Source: Lewinellaceae bacterium (lineage in GTDB: Bacteria > Bacteroidota > Bacteroidia > Chitinophagales > Saprospiraceae). From it: a stretch of DNA of 64,000 bases. Where the stretch lies: positions 1 to 64,000 of the forward strand of contig JADJWX010000011.1 in NCBI GenBank assembly GCA_016716135.1, read 5' to 3'. The position numbers were made by a program, and so were the translations under genes. Numbering within the stretch: the stretch's first letter is position 1; every line of letters begins with the position of its first letter. Below, piece after piece: positions 36,675 through 46,134 of this stretch. The notes below the pieces were generated by a model. It was given only the letters and a program-made list of their open reading frames with translations. It was not told where the DNA came from and searched no databases.

Positions 36675-39600
36675 ATGTTTCTACGGGAAACCCATCTGCT
36701 GACGGTATTACTCCTACTTGCTTCCGCTACTCTTTTTGCTCAAAACCCGGCGCTTTCGATCCAGGCGGCCCAAACGCCATTGCGTGAACCGGTAAATCTG
36801 CTGCCCGGACAAACCAGCCTGCAAATCTGCGGACTGAACCCCGGGAATACTTACCAAATTGTTGTGGCGCCGGCTTTTCCGGGCGTAACTGCAACATTTA
36901 ACCTAAAGCTGGCCAATCTCCAGCAAGAAAGCCAGGCCCGCTTGCAATCCAACCCGGACCGGCCGCAACTGCGCCGCTTCAAAGCCAATGCGGCCTGCAT
37001 GGATCTGGAGGTTGTGGCACAATCACCTGGCCAGGCTGCCGTACCCAGCTATGTGTCCATTGGCTGCCTTGATTGCCAAACGACGGCGCTGCGGAAAGAT
37101 CATTTGGTACAGGAAATTGCCGAGGCGGCAAATTTGGTCGTCACACAAGGAAATGCCGCCAACGACCTGGTCACCAACGTATTAATCGGCGGCGACTGTT
37201 TTGATGTGTCCAAAATCACGTCAAAAGGCCATCTAAATTCCCTGGGTACCTTTGACAATGGCGCTGCCAGCATCAATATTTCCCAGGGTATCGTGCTGGC
37301 CACAGGGCCGGTGGACGCCTTGCCCGGTCCGAACCTGTACCAGAATGCCAGCAACGGGTTTGGCGCGAATACCGCAGACGACCCGCATTTGTCTACCCTT
37401 ACCGGCGGCATTAACCAGTTTGACGTGTCGATCATTGAGTTTGATTTCAAACCCACGTCCAACATGGTGCAGTTTGACTTTGTATTTGGCTCGGAGGAAT
37501 ATTGCGAATACGTCAACACTATTTACAATGACGTTTTTGGATTTTTCATCAGCGGCCCCGGGATTTTCGGGACCAAAAACCTGGCAGTGCTCCCCGGTAC
37601 CAATACCCCCGTGGCGATCAACGAGGTGAACCATCTAAAAATACGGCTTACTATCGCAATAACAATTCGTACGGGACTTGTCTGAATGTGCCGGTTACCA
37701 ACATGTTCGACATTGAATTAGATGGCTTTACTACGGTTTTGACGGCCATTGCAAATGTTATTCCCTGCGAAACGTACCACATCAAGCTCGCTATCGCCGA
37801 CGTCGGTGATGCCAACTATAGTTCCGCCGTTTTTTTGCGCGCCAACTCTTTCGATGCCGGTGGTAAAACATTGGCAGATGCCATCTACCCCTCTGCAGCG
37901 CCCTACACCCGCGAAGGTTGCCAGGATGGCTTTATCCGGTTTTACCGGGGTACCGGCGATATTAACCAGCCCCTCACGGTAAATTACACCATCGACCCGG
38001 CCAGCACCGCCACGCCGGGGGTTGATTTTGTTGCACTTCCAACATCCGTAATTATTCCGGCGGGGCAGTCGGAAGTGCTCGTACCCGTCAATGTCATCAA
38101 GGATCAGCTTGCGGAAGGGCAGGAATTTTTCACCCTTTTTGTAGATAACTCATGCAGCTGCGAGCAACAGGAAATTACGTTTGTCATCGAAGACCAGGTG
38201 CCGCTGGACCTCTCCATGGCGGATAAAACGGGCTGTGCCGGATCGGCCACGCTGACACCGCTGCTCAGTGGAGGTTTGCCGCCTCTGACGTATACATGGA
38301 ATACCGGTGCATCGGGGACCAGCCTGACTTCCACCGACTTTGGGAGCGCTGTTTACACCGTTACGGTGACCGATGTCTGTGGTTTGAGTGCCTCGGCTTC
38401 CGCCACAGCCATCGTGGATCAAACACCTACCGCTATTCTTTCGGGTGACGTCAGTTTTTGTCCGGGGAACAGCGCACAATTGCCGGTAACATTCACCGGC
38501 GTGGGCCCCTGGACAGTAAATTATACCGCTAACGGGACGCCCGGGACGCAGATTTTTTCCAGTAACCCGGCCGCGCTGGAAGTAAGTCAGGGTGGAAATT
38601 ATGCCCTTACCAGCGTGATCTCCCAGGCAGGTTGCCCGGGCCTTGCAGGCGGGACGGCCACTGCTACTGAAATCAATATCGGCCTGAATCTCGCCGGGAC
38701 CAATCCGCTGTGTTTTGGAGACCCCGGGAGTATCCAAACATCGGTAAATCCCGTTTTTCAGCCTTACACCTACGCCTGGAATAACGGCCAAAGCAGTCCC
38801 GATCAGCAAAATCTTCAGCCTGGAATCTATTCCATTACTGTGACGACAACGCAGGGTTGCACCGAAATTGCAAGTATGGAGCTGATTGCTCCGGCACGGT
38901 TAACCGCAGATGTGAACGGCATTTCAAACATCAGTTGCTATCAACCCATCGGAAGTGCGCATGCTTCAGCCCAGGGCGGGACCGGGAGTTACCAGTTTAA
39001 CTGGAACAACGGCGTTATCCAGGATCTGGCCAACTTCAGCAGCGGCGGCACGTATACGGTGACGGTGACGGATGCCAACCAATGTACCGCAGTCGCGGAA
39101 GCCGTTATTTTTCAAAATACAACACCGCCTACGGTTGTTGCAAACGCCGAGGATGAAATTAACTGCACCACACCGGAAGTGCACCTGATGAGCACCGGCT
39201 CTTCAACCGGCCCAAATTTTATTTACAACTGGAGCACCCAAGACGGGCACATCATCACCAGTATGGAAGAGCCATCCGCTATGGTGGATGCGCCCGGTTT
39301 GTACACCTTGCTGATTACCAATACCACCAATGGATGTACCGCAACGGCACAAACAACTGTTTTTGAAAATACCAATTATCCAACAGGCTTTGATCTGTTT
39401 GTTACCCAGCCGGGCTGTCAAAATGTGCCGGGCAATATCCTGGTCAATGATGTAGTGGGCGGGGAAAGTCCGTTTGTATTTTCGCTAGATGGTGGAAACA
39501 CGTTTTTAACCCAAAGCACATTTTATGATCTTCTTCCCGGGCAATATTCTCTGACGGTTCAGGATATCAACGGTTGCGAGTTTGAACAAAGCCTGGAATT

Positions 39601-40165
39601 GTTTGCACCACTGGAGCCGAAAATTACGGTTCAACCTGAAATCAGTTTGAATTTTGGAGAAAGTGCCACACTTATCGCTTCGCTCAACCTTCCACTAAGC
39701 CAGTTGGATACCTTGTTTTGGTCTCCGGGCATCGGCAATATTCCCACTGCCCAGGCAGCCGTGATTGAAGTCAGGCCGTTCAAGCCCACGTTGTATACCG
39801 TTACCGCAATTTCAAAAGACGGCTGTAAAGACGAAGCCACAGTGCTGGTTCGGGTTGGGCAACCGGATATTTATGCACCGAATGCCATTCGGCCCAACAA
39901 CCCGGACGGGCAAAACCATATGTTTATGTTGTACGCCCGGGAAAACGTGATCAACCAGGTCAATCAAATGCAAATATTCGACCGCTGGGGCAACATGGTG
40001 TTCGGGCGGGATCATTTTCAGCCCAACGACGACCGGGCCGGCGGCTGGGACGGCCGTTACCGGGGTAAAGTATTGTCGCCCGGCGTATATTCCTGGTGGG
40101 CAGATATCGAACTGGCAAGTGGTGAACAGATTCAGCTGAAAGGGGATATTACGATTGTAGACTGA
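36675..40165 (+). CDS. Giant T9SS surface protein, paralogue of the preceding gene with one PKD-like repeat (single-base frameshift)
   Basis: About 1,163 aa after restoring one A in the run at 37637-37641 (five present, six needed); without it the frame ends at 37685 and the rest resumes in phase as NTAYYRNNNSYG. The ATG at 36675 starts a signal peptide (HLLTVLLLLASATLFAQ). Order: a unique N-terminal region (about 20-160), choice-of-anchor L-type domain (IGGDCFDV, FGSEEYCEY), Calx-beta-like segment, SprB-like repeats, one PKD-like repeat (INCTTPEVHL ... NGCTAT), a SprB-like repeat and a CHU_C domain (FDRWGNMVF, GWDGRYRG, VYSWWADIEL). The order and sequence match the upstream gene closely, so the two arose by duplication and differ chiefly in PKD-like repeat number. 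Confidence 0.85.
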
Positions 40166-40186
40166 AAAAGATTTGCGCTACCTTTG
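40155..40186 (+). promoter_or_regulatory. Possible promoter for the gene at 40222
   Basis: TTG at 40155-40157, a 21-base spacer and TACCTTTG at 40179-40186, 35 bases before the ATG. The spacer is slightly long for the Bacteroidota consensus, and the -33 box overlaps the end of the preceding gene. Confidence 0.35.
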
Positions 40187-40221
40187 GCCCAAAATCACAG
40201 AATACAACTCATTATTTTACC

Positions 40222-40652
40222 ATGTGGACGATGCTTGAAGGTTTTCAACACTTAAGTTCTGAAGAAATTGACACGCTGGTTGCTGCACCCGTGAATATTA
40301 CTGCACTCATCGGCGGCGCCGACGGCGAAATTGATCGTGAAGAACGCAACTGGTCCGAGCGCCTGATGCGCGCGCGCACTTATTCGCAACCACACCTTAT
40401 CCAGGAATATTACCGAGTCGCCTCGGAGGACTTTCTTGCCAAACTGGACAAGGCTATGGCTGCACTACCCGGTGAGGTGGAACCGCGCAGCGTAATTTTA
40501 ACCCAACGGATTGAAGCGCTGAATCCGATTTTAGCCAAATTGGATGCGGAGTTAGCTTCAACCCTTTACAAAAGTTTTTTGGTGCTCGCCAAAGAAACAG
40601 CCAAGGCATCCGGCGGATTCCTGCGTATCGGCGCTGTAAGTGCGGTGGAGGA
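40222..40652 (+). CDS. Helical protein of unknown function, C-terminus lost in a poly-G tract
   Basis: The ATG at 40222 starts about 143 residues of normal coding sequence: an acidic, mostly helical protein (ITALIGGADGEIDREERNW, LDKAMAALPGEVEPR, LAKETAKASGGFLRIGAVSAVEEG), soluble and without a signal peptide. The IGGADGEID motif resembles the metal-binding loop of TerB-like domains, which is a weak resemblance. The last residues and stop are replaced by the poly-G tract; reading on gives an implausible Gly/Trp polymer that eventually stops inside folP antisense. I infer that only about 10-40 residues are missing. Confidence 0.55.
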
Positions 40653-40977
<325 letters not shown>

Positions 40978-40996
40978 ATTCGGGATGACCCTTTTT

Positions 40997-41842
40997 TTAA
41001 AGTTGTTTCCACAACTGAATTACTTCCACGGCTTCCCGTACATCATGCACTCTTAAAATATTGGCGCCGCGCTGCAGGGCAACCATGTGCAAGGCCGTTG
41101 TACCGTTTAACGCCTTTTCGGGATTTACCTGCAATACCTTGCAGATCATTGATTTGCGGGAAAGCCCAGCCAACACCGGCAAGTCCAGCACCTGAGAAAA
41201 GACCTCCAGATTTTGCAGTAGTTGATAATTGTGCCGAACTGATTTCCCAAATCCAAAGCCGGGGTCCAGCACAATATCTTTAATGCCCAACGCCCGTAGT
41301 TTCCCGGTTTCCCCAATAAAAAAATCAAGTACTTCCTGCACGACATCATCGTATGCCGGAGCGATCTGCATGGTATCCGGCGTGCCTTGCATATGCATCA
41401 GCACATACGGGCAGCCGGCACGGGCTACAGCGGGATGCAGGCCAGAGTCAAGTTTGCCCGCAGAAATATCGTTTACGATTGCCGCCCCGGCATCCAACGC
41501 AGCAAGTGCCACAGTAGCCCGCCAGGTGTCGACGGATAAAAAAGCATCGGGAAAGCGTTTAATGATCGCCTCAATTACCGGCACAATTCGCCGGAGTTCC
41601 TCCTGTTCAGGCACCTCGACAGCGCCGGGTCGCGAGGAGGCGCCACCGATATCGAGCAACGCGGCGCCGGATGCCAGCATACTGTCGGCCCGGCGCAAAA
41701 CGGCATCCAGATCATTTAAACGCCCACCATCATAAAATGAATCCGGTGTAATATTCAGAATACCCATTACCACAGGTGTGGAAAGGTCGAGTAGCCGGCC
41801 CCTGCAATTCAGGGAAAAATGTCGGGGAGGTGTATGGTTCAA
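40997..41842 (-). CDS. folP: Dihydropteroate synthase
   Basis: Condenses 6-hydroxymethyl-dihydropterin diphosphate with p-aminobenzoate in folate synthesis, 281 aa, normal length. TIM-barrel signatures are present: MGILNITPDSFYDGG (about 26-40), LDIGGASSRPGA (about 63-74), VNDISAG, and DPGFGFGKS (about 192-200), ending with RVHDVREAVEVI. FolK acts just before it but lies 40 kb away in this window. The stop is 19 bases from the poly-G tract, so the true 3' flank is uncertain, though the protein itself looks complete. Confidence 0.95.
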   Translation of the reverse strand: MNHTPPRHFSLNCRGRLLDLSTPVVMGILNITPDSFYDGGRLNDLDAVLRRADSMLASGAALLDIGGASSRPGAVEVPEQEELRRIVPVIEAIIKRFPDAFLSVDTWRATVALAALDAGAAIVNDISAGKLDSGLHPAVARAGCPYVLMHMQGTPDTMQIAPAYDDVVQEVLDFFIGETGKLRALGIKDIVLDPGFGFGKSVRHNYQLLQNLEVFSQVLDLPVLAGLSRKSMICKVLQVNPEKALNGTTALHMVALQRGANILRVHDVREAVEVIQLWKQL

Positions 41843-41871
41843 ACTGTAGCCGGAGTTTAGCCAATGATTAT

Positions 41872-43029
41872 TTAAAACGCAGTTCCGAACCAGTCCATGC
41901 CGCCGTTTGTCAAAACATTGGTATCAAAATCAAAAAAAGCAGCATGTTCCTGGTGTGATCCTTGCCCCCAGGGCGTCCGGCACGACGAGGATACCCAGGC
42001 GGGTTCCCAGTAGATCACGCCTGCGCCGCCCCGTTGTTTCACTTCATTGCTCAAGTCGACCAGCCATTTGCGTTGATGCTCCGGACTAGCCGGGGCATAG
42101 TCCGGGTGCACTTCACTGATAATGTTGTTCGCATTGTCGTTGGCATCATTGGTCCAGATGTAAGCCGTTTCAGCAATCATCACAGATTTACCGGGATAGC
42201 TGTTCTGAAGTTCGGCAACAACGGCGCCTGCCTGTGCAATTGTCATCGGTTTGTGCCAGGCCCAGTAGTACGACAGGCCGATAAGGTCAAAATCCCGGAC
42301 ACCGTTTGCCCAAAAACCCGGCATCAGCAAGCGGGCCTCGGCCGGGTTAGCCAGATGGATCATAACCTGGATTTTTTTACCAGCTATTTTTTCAACGGCA
42401 CGCACCGCAGCAATCCCGGAATTGAACAGTGCCGCATTCCGGGCCCAGTTTATCGGCACACCGGTCGCATTATCCTGCGGCGAAAGCAGGATCATCCGGT
42501 TGGTTTCATTCCCGATCTGAACCATTTCGGGCAACAACCCATCAGCATTTAACCGGGTAAGTGTTTGAAAAACATAATTGTACAACGAATCTTGCAGCAC
42601 CGGTAAATCATGTACCACCGGCAGCCAGGCGGCCGGAACCAGTTGGCGCCCCGGATCGGCCCAAAAATCGGACAGGTGGAAATCCAGCAGTACCGGCATC
42701 CCGGCGGCTTTTGCCCGCTGCACACTTTTGCGGACATCGGCGAAATCGGAGTAACGTTTGCCCTGGTTCAACGTGTCGTACCAGGCGGGGGTATGCCACA
42801 GGCGCAGGCGCACCAGTTGGCAACCTTTATCTGAAAATAACTGATAGGGGTCTTTGGCCTGGCCGTTTTCCTTGTAAACGACGCCGCAGTCTTCCATTTC
42901 ATTCACATACGACAAATCAGCTCCAAGGTAAAACGGCCCGGAAAGCGTAGGTTCTTCGGCTGCATCACTGTTACATTGCAGCGAAAACAAGGCAAGCAAG
43001 CCTAATACAAGAAGGTCCATAAATTTCAT
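41872..43029 (-). CDS. GH53 arabinogalactan endo-beta-1,4-galactanase, probable lipoprotein
   Basis: Cuts beta-1,4-galactan backbones of plant pectin side chains, 385 aa. The N-terminus is hydrophobic with Cys19 (FSLQC), a possible but not classical lipobox, so it may be lipid-anchored. GH53 features: YLGADLSYVNEME (34-46), VRLRLWHTPAW (73-83), the acid/base Glu175 in QIGNETN, the nucleophile Glu287 in MIAETAY, and YWEPAWVS. No SusC/SusD or other glycan genes lie nearby, so this is not a polysaccharide utilisation locus as far as the window shows. It stands between folP and an aminotransferase on the same strand. Confidence 0.9.
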   Translation of the reverse strand: MKFMDLLVLGLLALFSLQCNSDAAEEPTLSGPFYLGADLSYVNEMEDCGVVYKENGQAKDPYQLFSDKGCQLVRLRLWHTPAWYDTLNQGKRYSDFADVRKSVQRAKAAGMPVLLDFHLSDFWADPGRQLVPAAWLPVVHDLPVLQDSLYNYVFQTLTRLNADGLLPEMVQIGNETNRMILLSPQDNATGVPINWARNAALFNSGIAAVRAVEKIAGKKIQVMIHLANPAEARLLMPGFWANGVRDFDLIGLSYYWAWHKPMTIAQAGAVVAELQNSYPGKSVMIAETAYIWTNDANDNANNIISEVHPDYAPASPEHQRKWLVDLSNEVKQRGGAGVIYWEPAWVSSSCRTPWGQGSHQEHAAFFDFDTNVLTNGGMDWFGTAF

Positions 43030-43059
43030 AAACGGTGCGTTTTCCAGGTGATTCCGGCA

Positions 43060-44265
43060 CTATTTCAATCGGCCCAATACATCTTTCATGCGGCGGATTG
43101 CCTCGCGTAGTTGCGCTTCGGAAGCAGCATAGCTCAACCGGAAACAATTTGGATCGCCAAAGGCAGCCCCGGAAACCAGGCCAACATAGGCTGAAGACAT
43201 AACAAAGTCGCAAAAGTCATCAGCGTTCCTGATCACAATTTGGCCATCCGATTTGCCAAAATACCAACTAATATCCGGGAAAACATAAAATGCGCCTTCC
43301 GGGTGGTTTGCTTTAATACCTGGTATTTCCTCCAGCATCGACAGGATAATGTCCCGGCGTTCGCGGAATGCTTCCCGCATGGCTTCGGTCGGACCCAAAT
43401 CGCTGAGCAGCGCCACCGCACCGGCTTTTTGGCCAAAAGAAGAAGCGCCGCTGGTCACCTGCCCCTGGATTTTCGAGCAAGCATCGGCGATAAACTTCGG
43501 TGCGCCGATATAGCCGAGCCGCCAGCCGGTCATGGCAAAACCTTTGGCAAACCCGTTGATAGTGATAGTTCGATCTTTTACCTCGGGGAAACTGCCAATG
43601 CTTACATGTTCATGGGTAAAATTGATATACTCGTAAATCTCGTCGCTTACCACAAAAACATGGTCGTGCCGTGCCAGCACTTCGGCATACGCACGCAGTT
43701 CTGCCCGGTCGAATACCGTGCCCGTCGGGTTACAGGGGGAGGAGAACAACACGAACTTGGTGCGCGGTGTGATGGCGGCATCCAGCTGTTCGGGAGCAGG
43801 TTTAAAATCGCTGTCCACATCCGCATATAAAGCCACCGGGATACCTCCCGAAAGTTTTACAATTTCCCAATACGATACCCAGTACGGGGCAAAAATGACC
43901 ACCTCATCGCCCGGGTCGAGCAGCGCCTGGCAAATATTGTACAGGGATTGCTTGGCGCCATTGCTCACCACAATTTGTTCGGGCTTATAATCCAGGCTAT
44001 TGTCCCGCCTGAATTTTTCACTAATGGCCTGGGTAAGTTCGGGCAAGCCCGATACGGGAGTATATTTTGTGTAACCCGCTTTCAGCGCCTCGTACGCTGC
44101 GGTTTTAATGTGTTCGGGGGTGTCAAAATCAGGTTCGCCAAGGCTAAGGCTGATCACGTCGTGCCCAAGGGCGCGCAACTCGCGAGCCATCCGGGCCATT
44201 TTGAGCGTCTCGGATTCAGCCAGATTCAAAACACGTTCAGAGAGTACGGATTGTATACTTGTCAT
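43060..44265 (-). CDS. Class I PLP-dependent aminotransferase (aspartate aminotransferase-like)
   Basis: Cytoplasmic transaminase, 401 aa, fold type I. The PLP-lysine is Lys241 in NGFAKGFAMTGWRLGY; other signatures are SLGEPDFDTP (41-50), SSPCNPTG (175-182) and SDEIYEYINF (207-216). The sequence is closest in character to the thermophile-type aspartate aminotransferases (AspC/AAT I-gamma subgroup), so aspartate/oxaloacetate and glutamate/2-oxoglutarate are the likely substrates, inferred from family. It starts about 30 bases before the GH53 gene on the same strand, but the functions do not suggest an operon. Confidence 0.93.
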   Translation of the reverse strand: MTSIQSVLSERVLNLAESETLKMARMARELRALGHDVISLSLGEPDFDTPEHIKTAAYEALKAGYTKYTPVSGLPELTQAISEKFRRDNSLDYKPEQIVVSNGAKQSLYNICQALLDPGDEVVIFAPYWVSYWEIVKLSGGIPVALYADVDSDFKPAPEQLDAAITPRTKFVLFSSPCNPTGTVFDRAELRAYAEVLARHDHVFVVSDEIYEYINFTHEHVSIGSFPEVKDRTITINGFAKGFAMTGWRLGYIGAPKFIADACSKIQGQVTSGASSFGQKAGAVALLSDLGPTEAMREAFRERRDIILSMLEEIPGIKANHPEGAFYVFPDISWYFGKSDGQIVIRNADDFCDFVMSSAYVGLVSGAAFGDPNCFRLSYAASEAQLREAIRRMKDVLGRLK

Positions 44266-44572
44266 GTAAGACGGCGCATTATTTTTTTAAAAAATTAAGG
44301 CGTAAAGGTACGAATAGGGAATGGAGAAGCCGGGGCAGATTTTTCAATTGGCCCGCAGCAGCCCGATGGTTTACTTTTTGTTTATCCATAGAATTTTTCT
44401 ACTGCTTTATCGAAATAACCGGCAGTACAGTCATTCCATACAGAAATTGCCCGCCGACAACAATAAATGGCGCCGGAAGTGGCCAATACAAGGCAATTTG
44501 TAGCAACTTTGTGTCGGCCCTGTTACGGTCAAAAATCAAAACATTCACTTACCAAACATCACATTCGATACT
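44266..44572. other. Divergent intergenic region
   Basis: About 307 bases between the divergent aminotransferase and ASKHA-protein genes. A minus-strand TACCTTTA (44302-44309) is close to a -7 box for the aminotransferase. No repeat or RNA is apparent. Confidence 0.35.
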
Positions 44573-45583
44573 ATGGCTCGACTGACCTCGTTCTCTCGAC
44601 TCCTCCTCACCCTGGCCATTGTGGCCGGCGTTTTTTTTGCTGTACGGACCTTCTGGCCGCAAATTAAGAGCATGGGCTCCGGTGCTGAACAAACCGAAAC
44701 AACCACCGAAAACTCCGGTACCACAGGCGCCCAGGAAACCGCCAGCCCAACATCCTCTTCCAGCACCTGGGGAAAAACAGTTTCCGCGTTCAATTATACG
44801 GCCCCGGCACCCGTAAACGGGACGCTGAAAGGCGTGGTAGAGTTGGGCGCTACCGGCTTCAACTCTTTCATTATCAATGTTGATTCCAGAAAAAACTGGA
44901 AACTGGAAAAGGCGGAGTACGGCGCCAGCCTGGTTTATGAAAACCTGGCTACCGACGATGATATCCAAAAAGGTTTGAAAAGCTATATCGCAGATATGCT
45001 GGCCTACGGCGTCGGTCCAAAAAACATTCACTTCGTCATCAGTTCCGGCGCTAAAAAAGTGCCGGTTACCAGTAAAATATCCTCCATGTTGAAAGGCATG
45101 GGCTACTATGTCAACGAAGTCACCCCGCAACAGGAGGCAAAGCTGGCCCTGAAATCATGCCTCCCCGCCAGCTATGAAAACCGCGCTTTTGTAGTTGATA
45201 TCGGCTCGGGGAACACCAAGATTTCCTGGATGAGCGGCAACGCACCCACCGGCATAGAACTCCCGGGCGCCAAATATTACCAAAACAATGTAACCGACGA
45301 CGCTGTGTACAAAGAGGTGAACGCAAAAGCCAAACAAGTCCCGGCCGACAAACGCAGCACCTGTTTCATCATCGGCGGTGTCCCGTTCGAACTGGCCAAG
45401 GAAGTACGCCAAGGCAAAGAACGCTACACGGTACTGAAAGCCCCCGGCGATTACTCCCCCGAAGGCGACAAGCAAAAATCCGGGGTGAACATTTACAAAG
45501 CCATCGCCGACGCCACCGGCTGCCAACAGTTTGTGTTTGACTGGGATGCCAATTTTACCATTGGCTTTTTGCTCAGCCTGTAG
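44573..45583 (+). CDS. Membrane-anchored ASKHA-fold protein related to Ppx/GppA (unassigned)
   Basis: Protein of 336 aa: one N-terminal membrane helix (about 9-27), a Ser/Thr-rich linker (about 35-70), then a domain with the two phosphate loops of the actin/hexokinase/Ppx superfamily: VVELGATGFNSFI (88-100) and AFVVDIGSGNTKISW (205-219), plus FIIGGVPFE (265-273). These positions and the SSGAKK segment after the first subdomain resemble exopolyphosphatase/GppA. The usual Glu/Asp residues are not all apparent, so catalysis is unproved. The orientation puts the domain in the periplasm if the helix acts as an uncleaved signal anchor, an odd place for an ATP-binding fold. No neighbour suggests a partner. 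Confidence 0.6.
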   Translation: MARLTSFSRLLLTLAIVAGVFFAVRTFWPQIKSMGSGAEQTETTTENSGTTGAQETASPTSSSSTWGKTVSAFNYTAPAPVNGTLKGVVELGATGFNSFIINVDSRKNWKLEKAEYGASLVYENLATDDDIQKGLKSYIADMLAYGVGPKNIHFVISSGAKKVPVTSKISSMLKGMGYYVNEVTPQQEAKLALKSCLPASYENRAFVVDIGSGNTKISWMSGNAPTGIELPGAKYYQNNVTDDAVYKEVNAKAKQVPADKRSTCFIIGGVPFELAKEVRQGKERYTVLKAPGDYSPEGDKQKSGVNIYKAIADATGCQQFVFDWDANFTIGFLLSL

Positions 45584-45666
45584 CAGGACTTTATTAAAAA
45601 TGTAGCATACGTTCTCGCAAGCGAAAAAATTCCAAATTTTCACCACGAAACGCTCAGAGGAATCTT

Positions 45667-45699
45667 ACTCGTCCTACGACTTTGAGTCGTAGGACGAGT
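45667..45699. repeat. Palindrome of the CTCGTCCTACGACTT family, copy 3
   Basis: Arms ACTCGTCCTACGACT (45667-45681) and its complement (45685-45699) around TTG. Same family as the two copies at 19268-19352. Lies between convergent genes. Confidence 0.92.
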
Positions 45700-45732
45700 G
45701 CATTTATAGCCTGGCAAACATCCCCGTCCAGG

Positions 45733-46083
45733 TTATCCGTTGCGCAAACGCTCCAGAGCAGCTTCATCCCGGGCAATCCAGGCTTCCTCGCCCCGCACAA
45801 TAATCGGCCGCTCCATCAGGATCGGGTGCTCCACCATTGCAGCAATCCAGGCTTCATCTGTCAAATCTTTTCCCTGGAAATCTTCCTTAAAAACCGCCTC
45901 CTTGGTTCGAATGATCTCCAGCGGTTTTTTGCCCATTTTTTTGAGCAATTTCCGGATTTCAACGGCGGTGAGCGGCGTTTTTAAATATTCAACTACTTCA
46001 AACGGCTGACCGGTTTCTTCCAAAACCTGTAAGGCACACCGGCTTTTGCCGCAACGGTTGTTGTGATAAATTACTGTCTTCAT
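45733..46083 (-). CDS. ArsC/Spx-family thioredoxin-fold protein (arsenate reductase-like)
   Basis: Cytoplasmic protein of 116 aa, the normal length. YHNNRCGKSRCALQVLEE places the catalytic Cys11 in the first loop; the ArsC group uses this Cys with glutathione or glutaredoxin, and Arg residues nearby bind arsenate. EDFQGKDLTDEAWIAAMVEHPILMERPIIV matches the central and C-terminal family segments. Whether it reduces arsenate is unknown: there are no other ars genes here, and the group includes YffB-like proteins of unknown function. Confidence 0.85.
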   Translation of the reverse strand: MKTVIYHNNRCGKSRCALQVLEETGQPFEVVEYLKTPLTAVEIRKLLKKMGKKPLEIIRTKEAVFKEDFQGKDLTDEAWIAAMVEHPILMERPIIVRGEEAWIARDEAALERLRNG

Positions 46084-46134
46084 CTTTCCAGATTTAATAT
46101 CTCAATATCCAATATCCAAATCCCAATATCCAAC

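Noticed and set aside
41872..43029. GH53 gene as part of a polysaccharide utilisation locus
   Set aside because: There is no SusC/SusD-like pair, sensor or second glycoside hydrolase near it.
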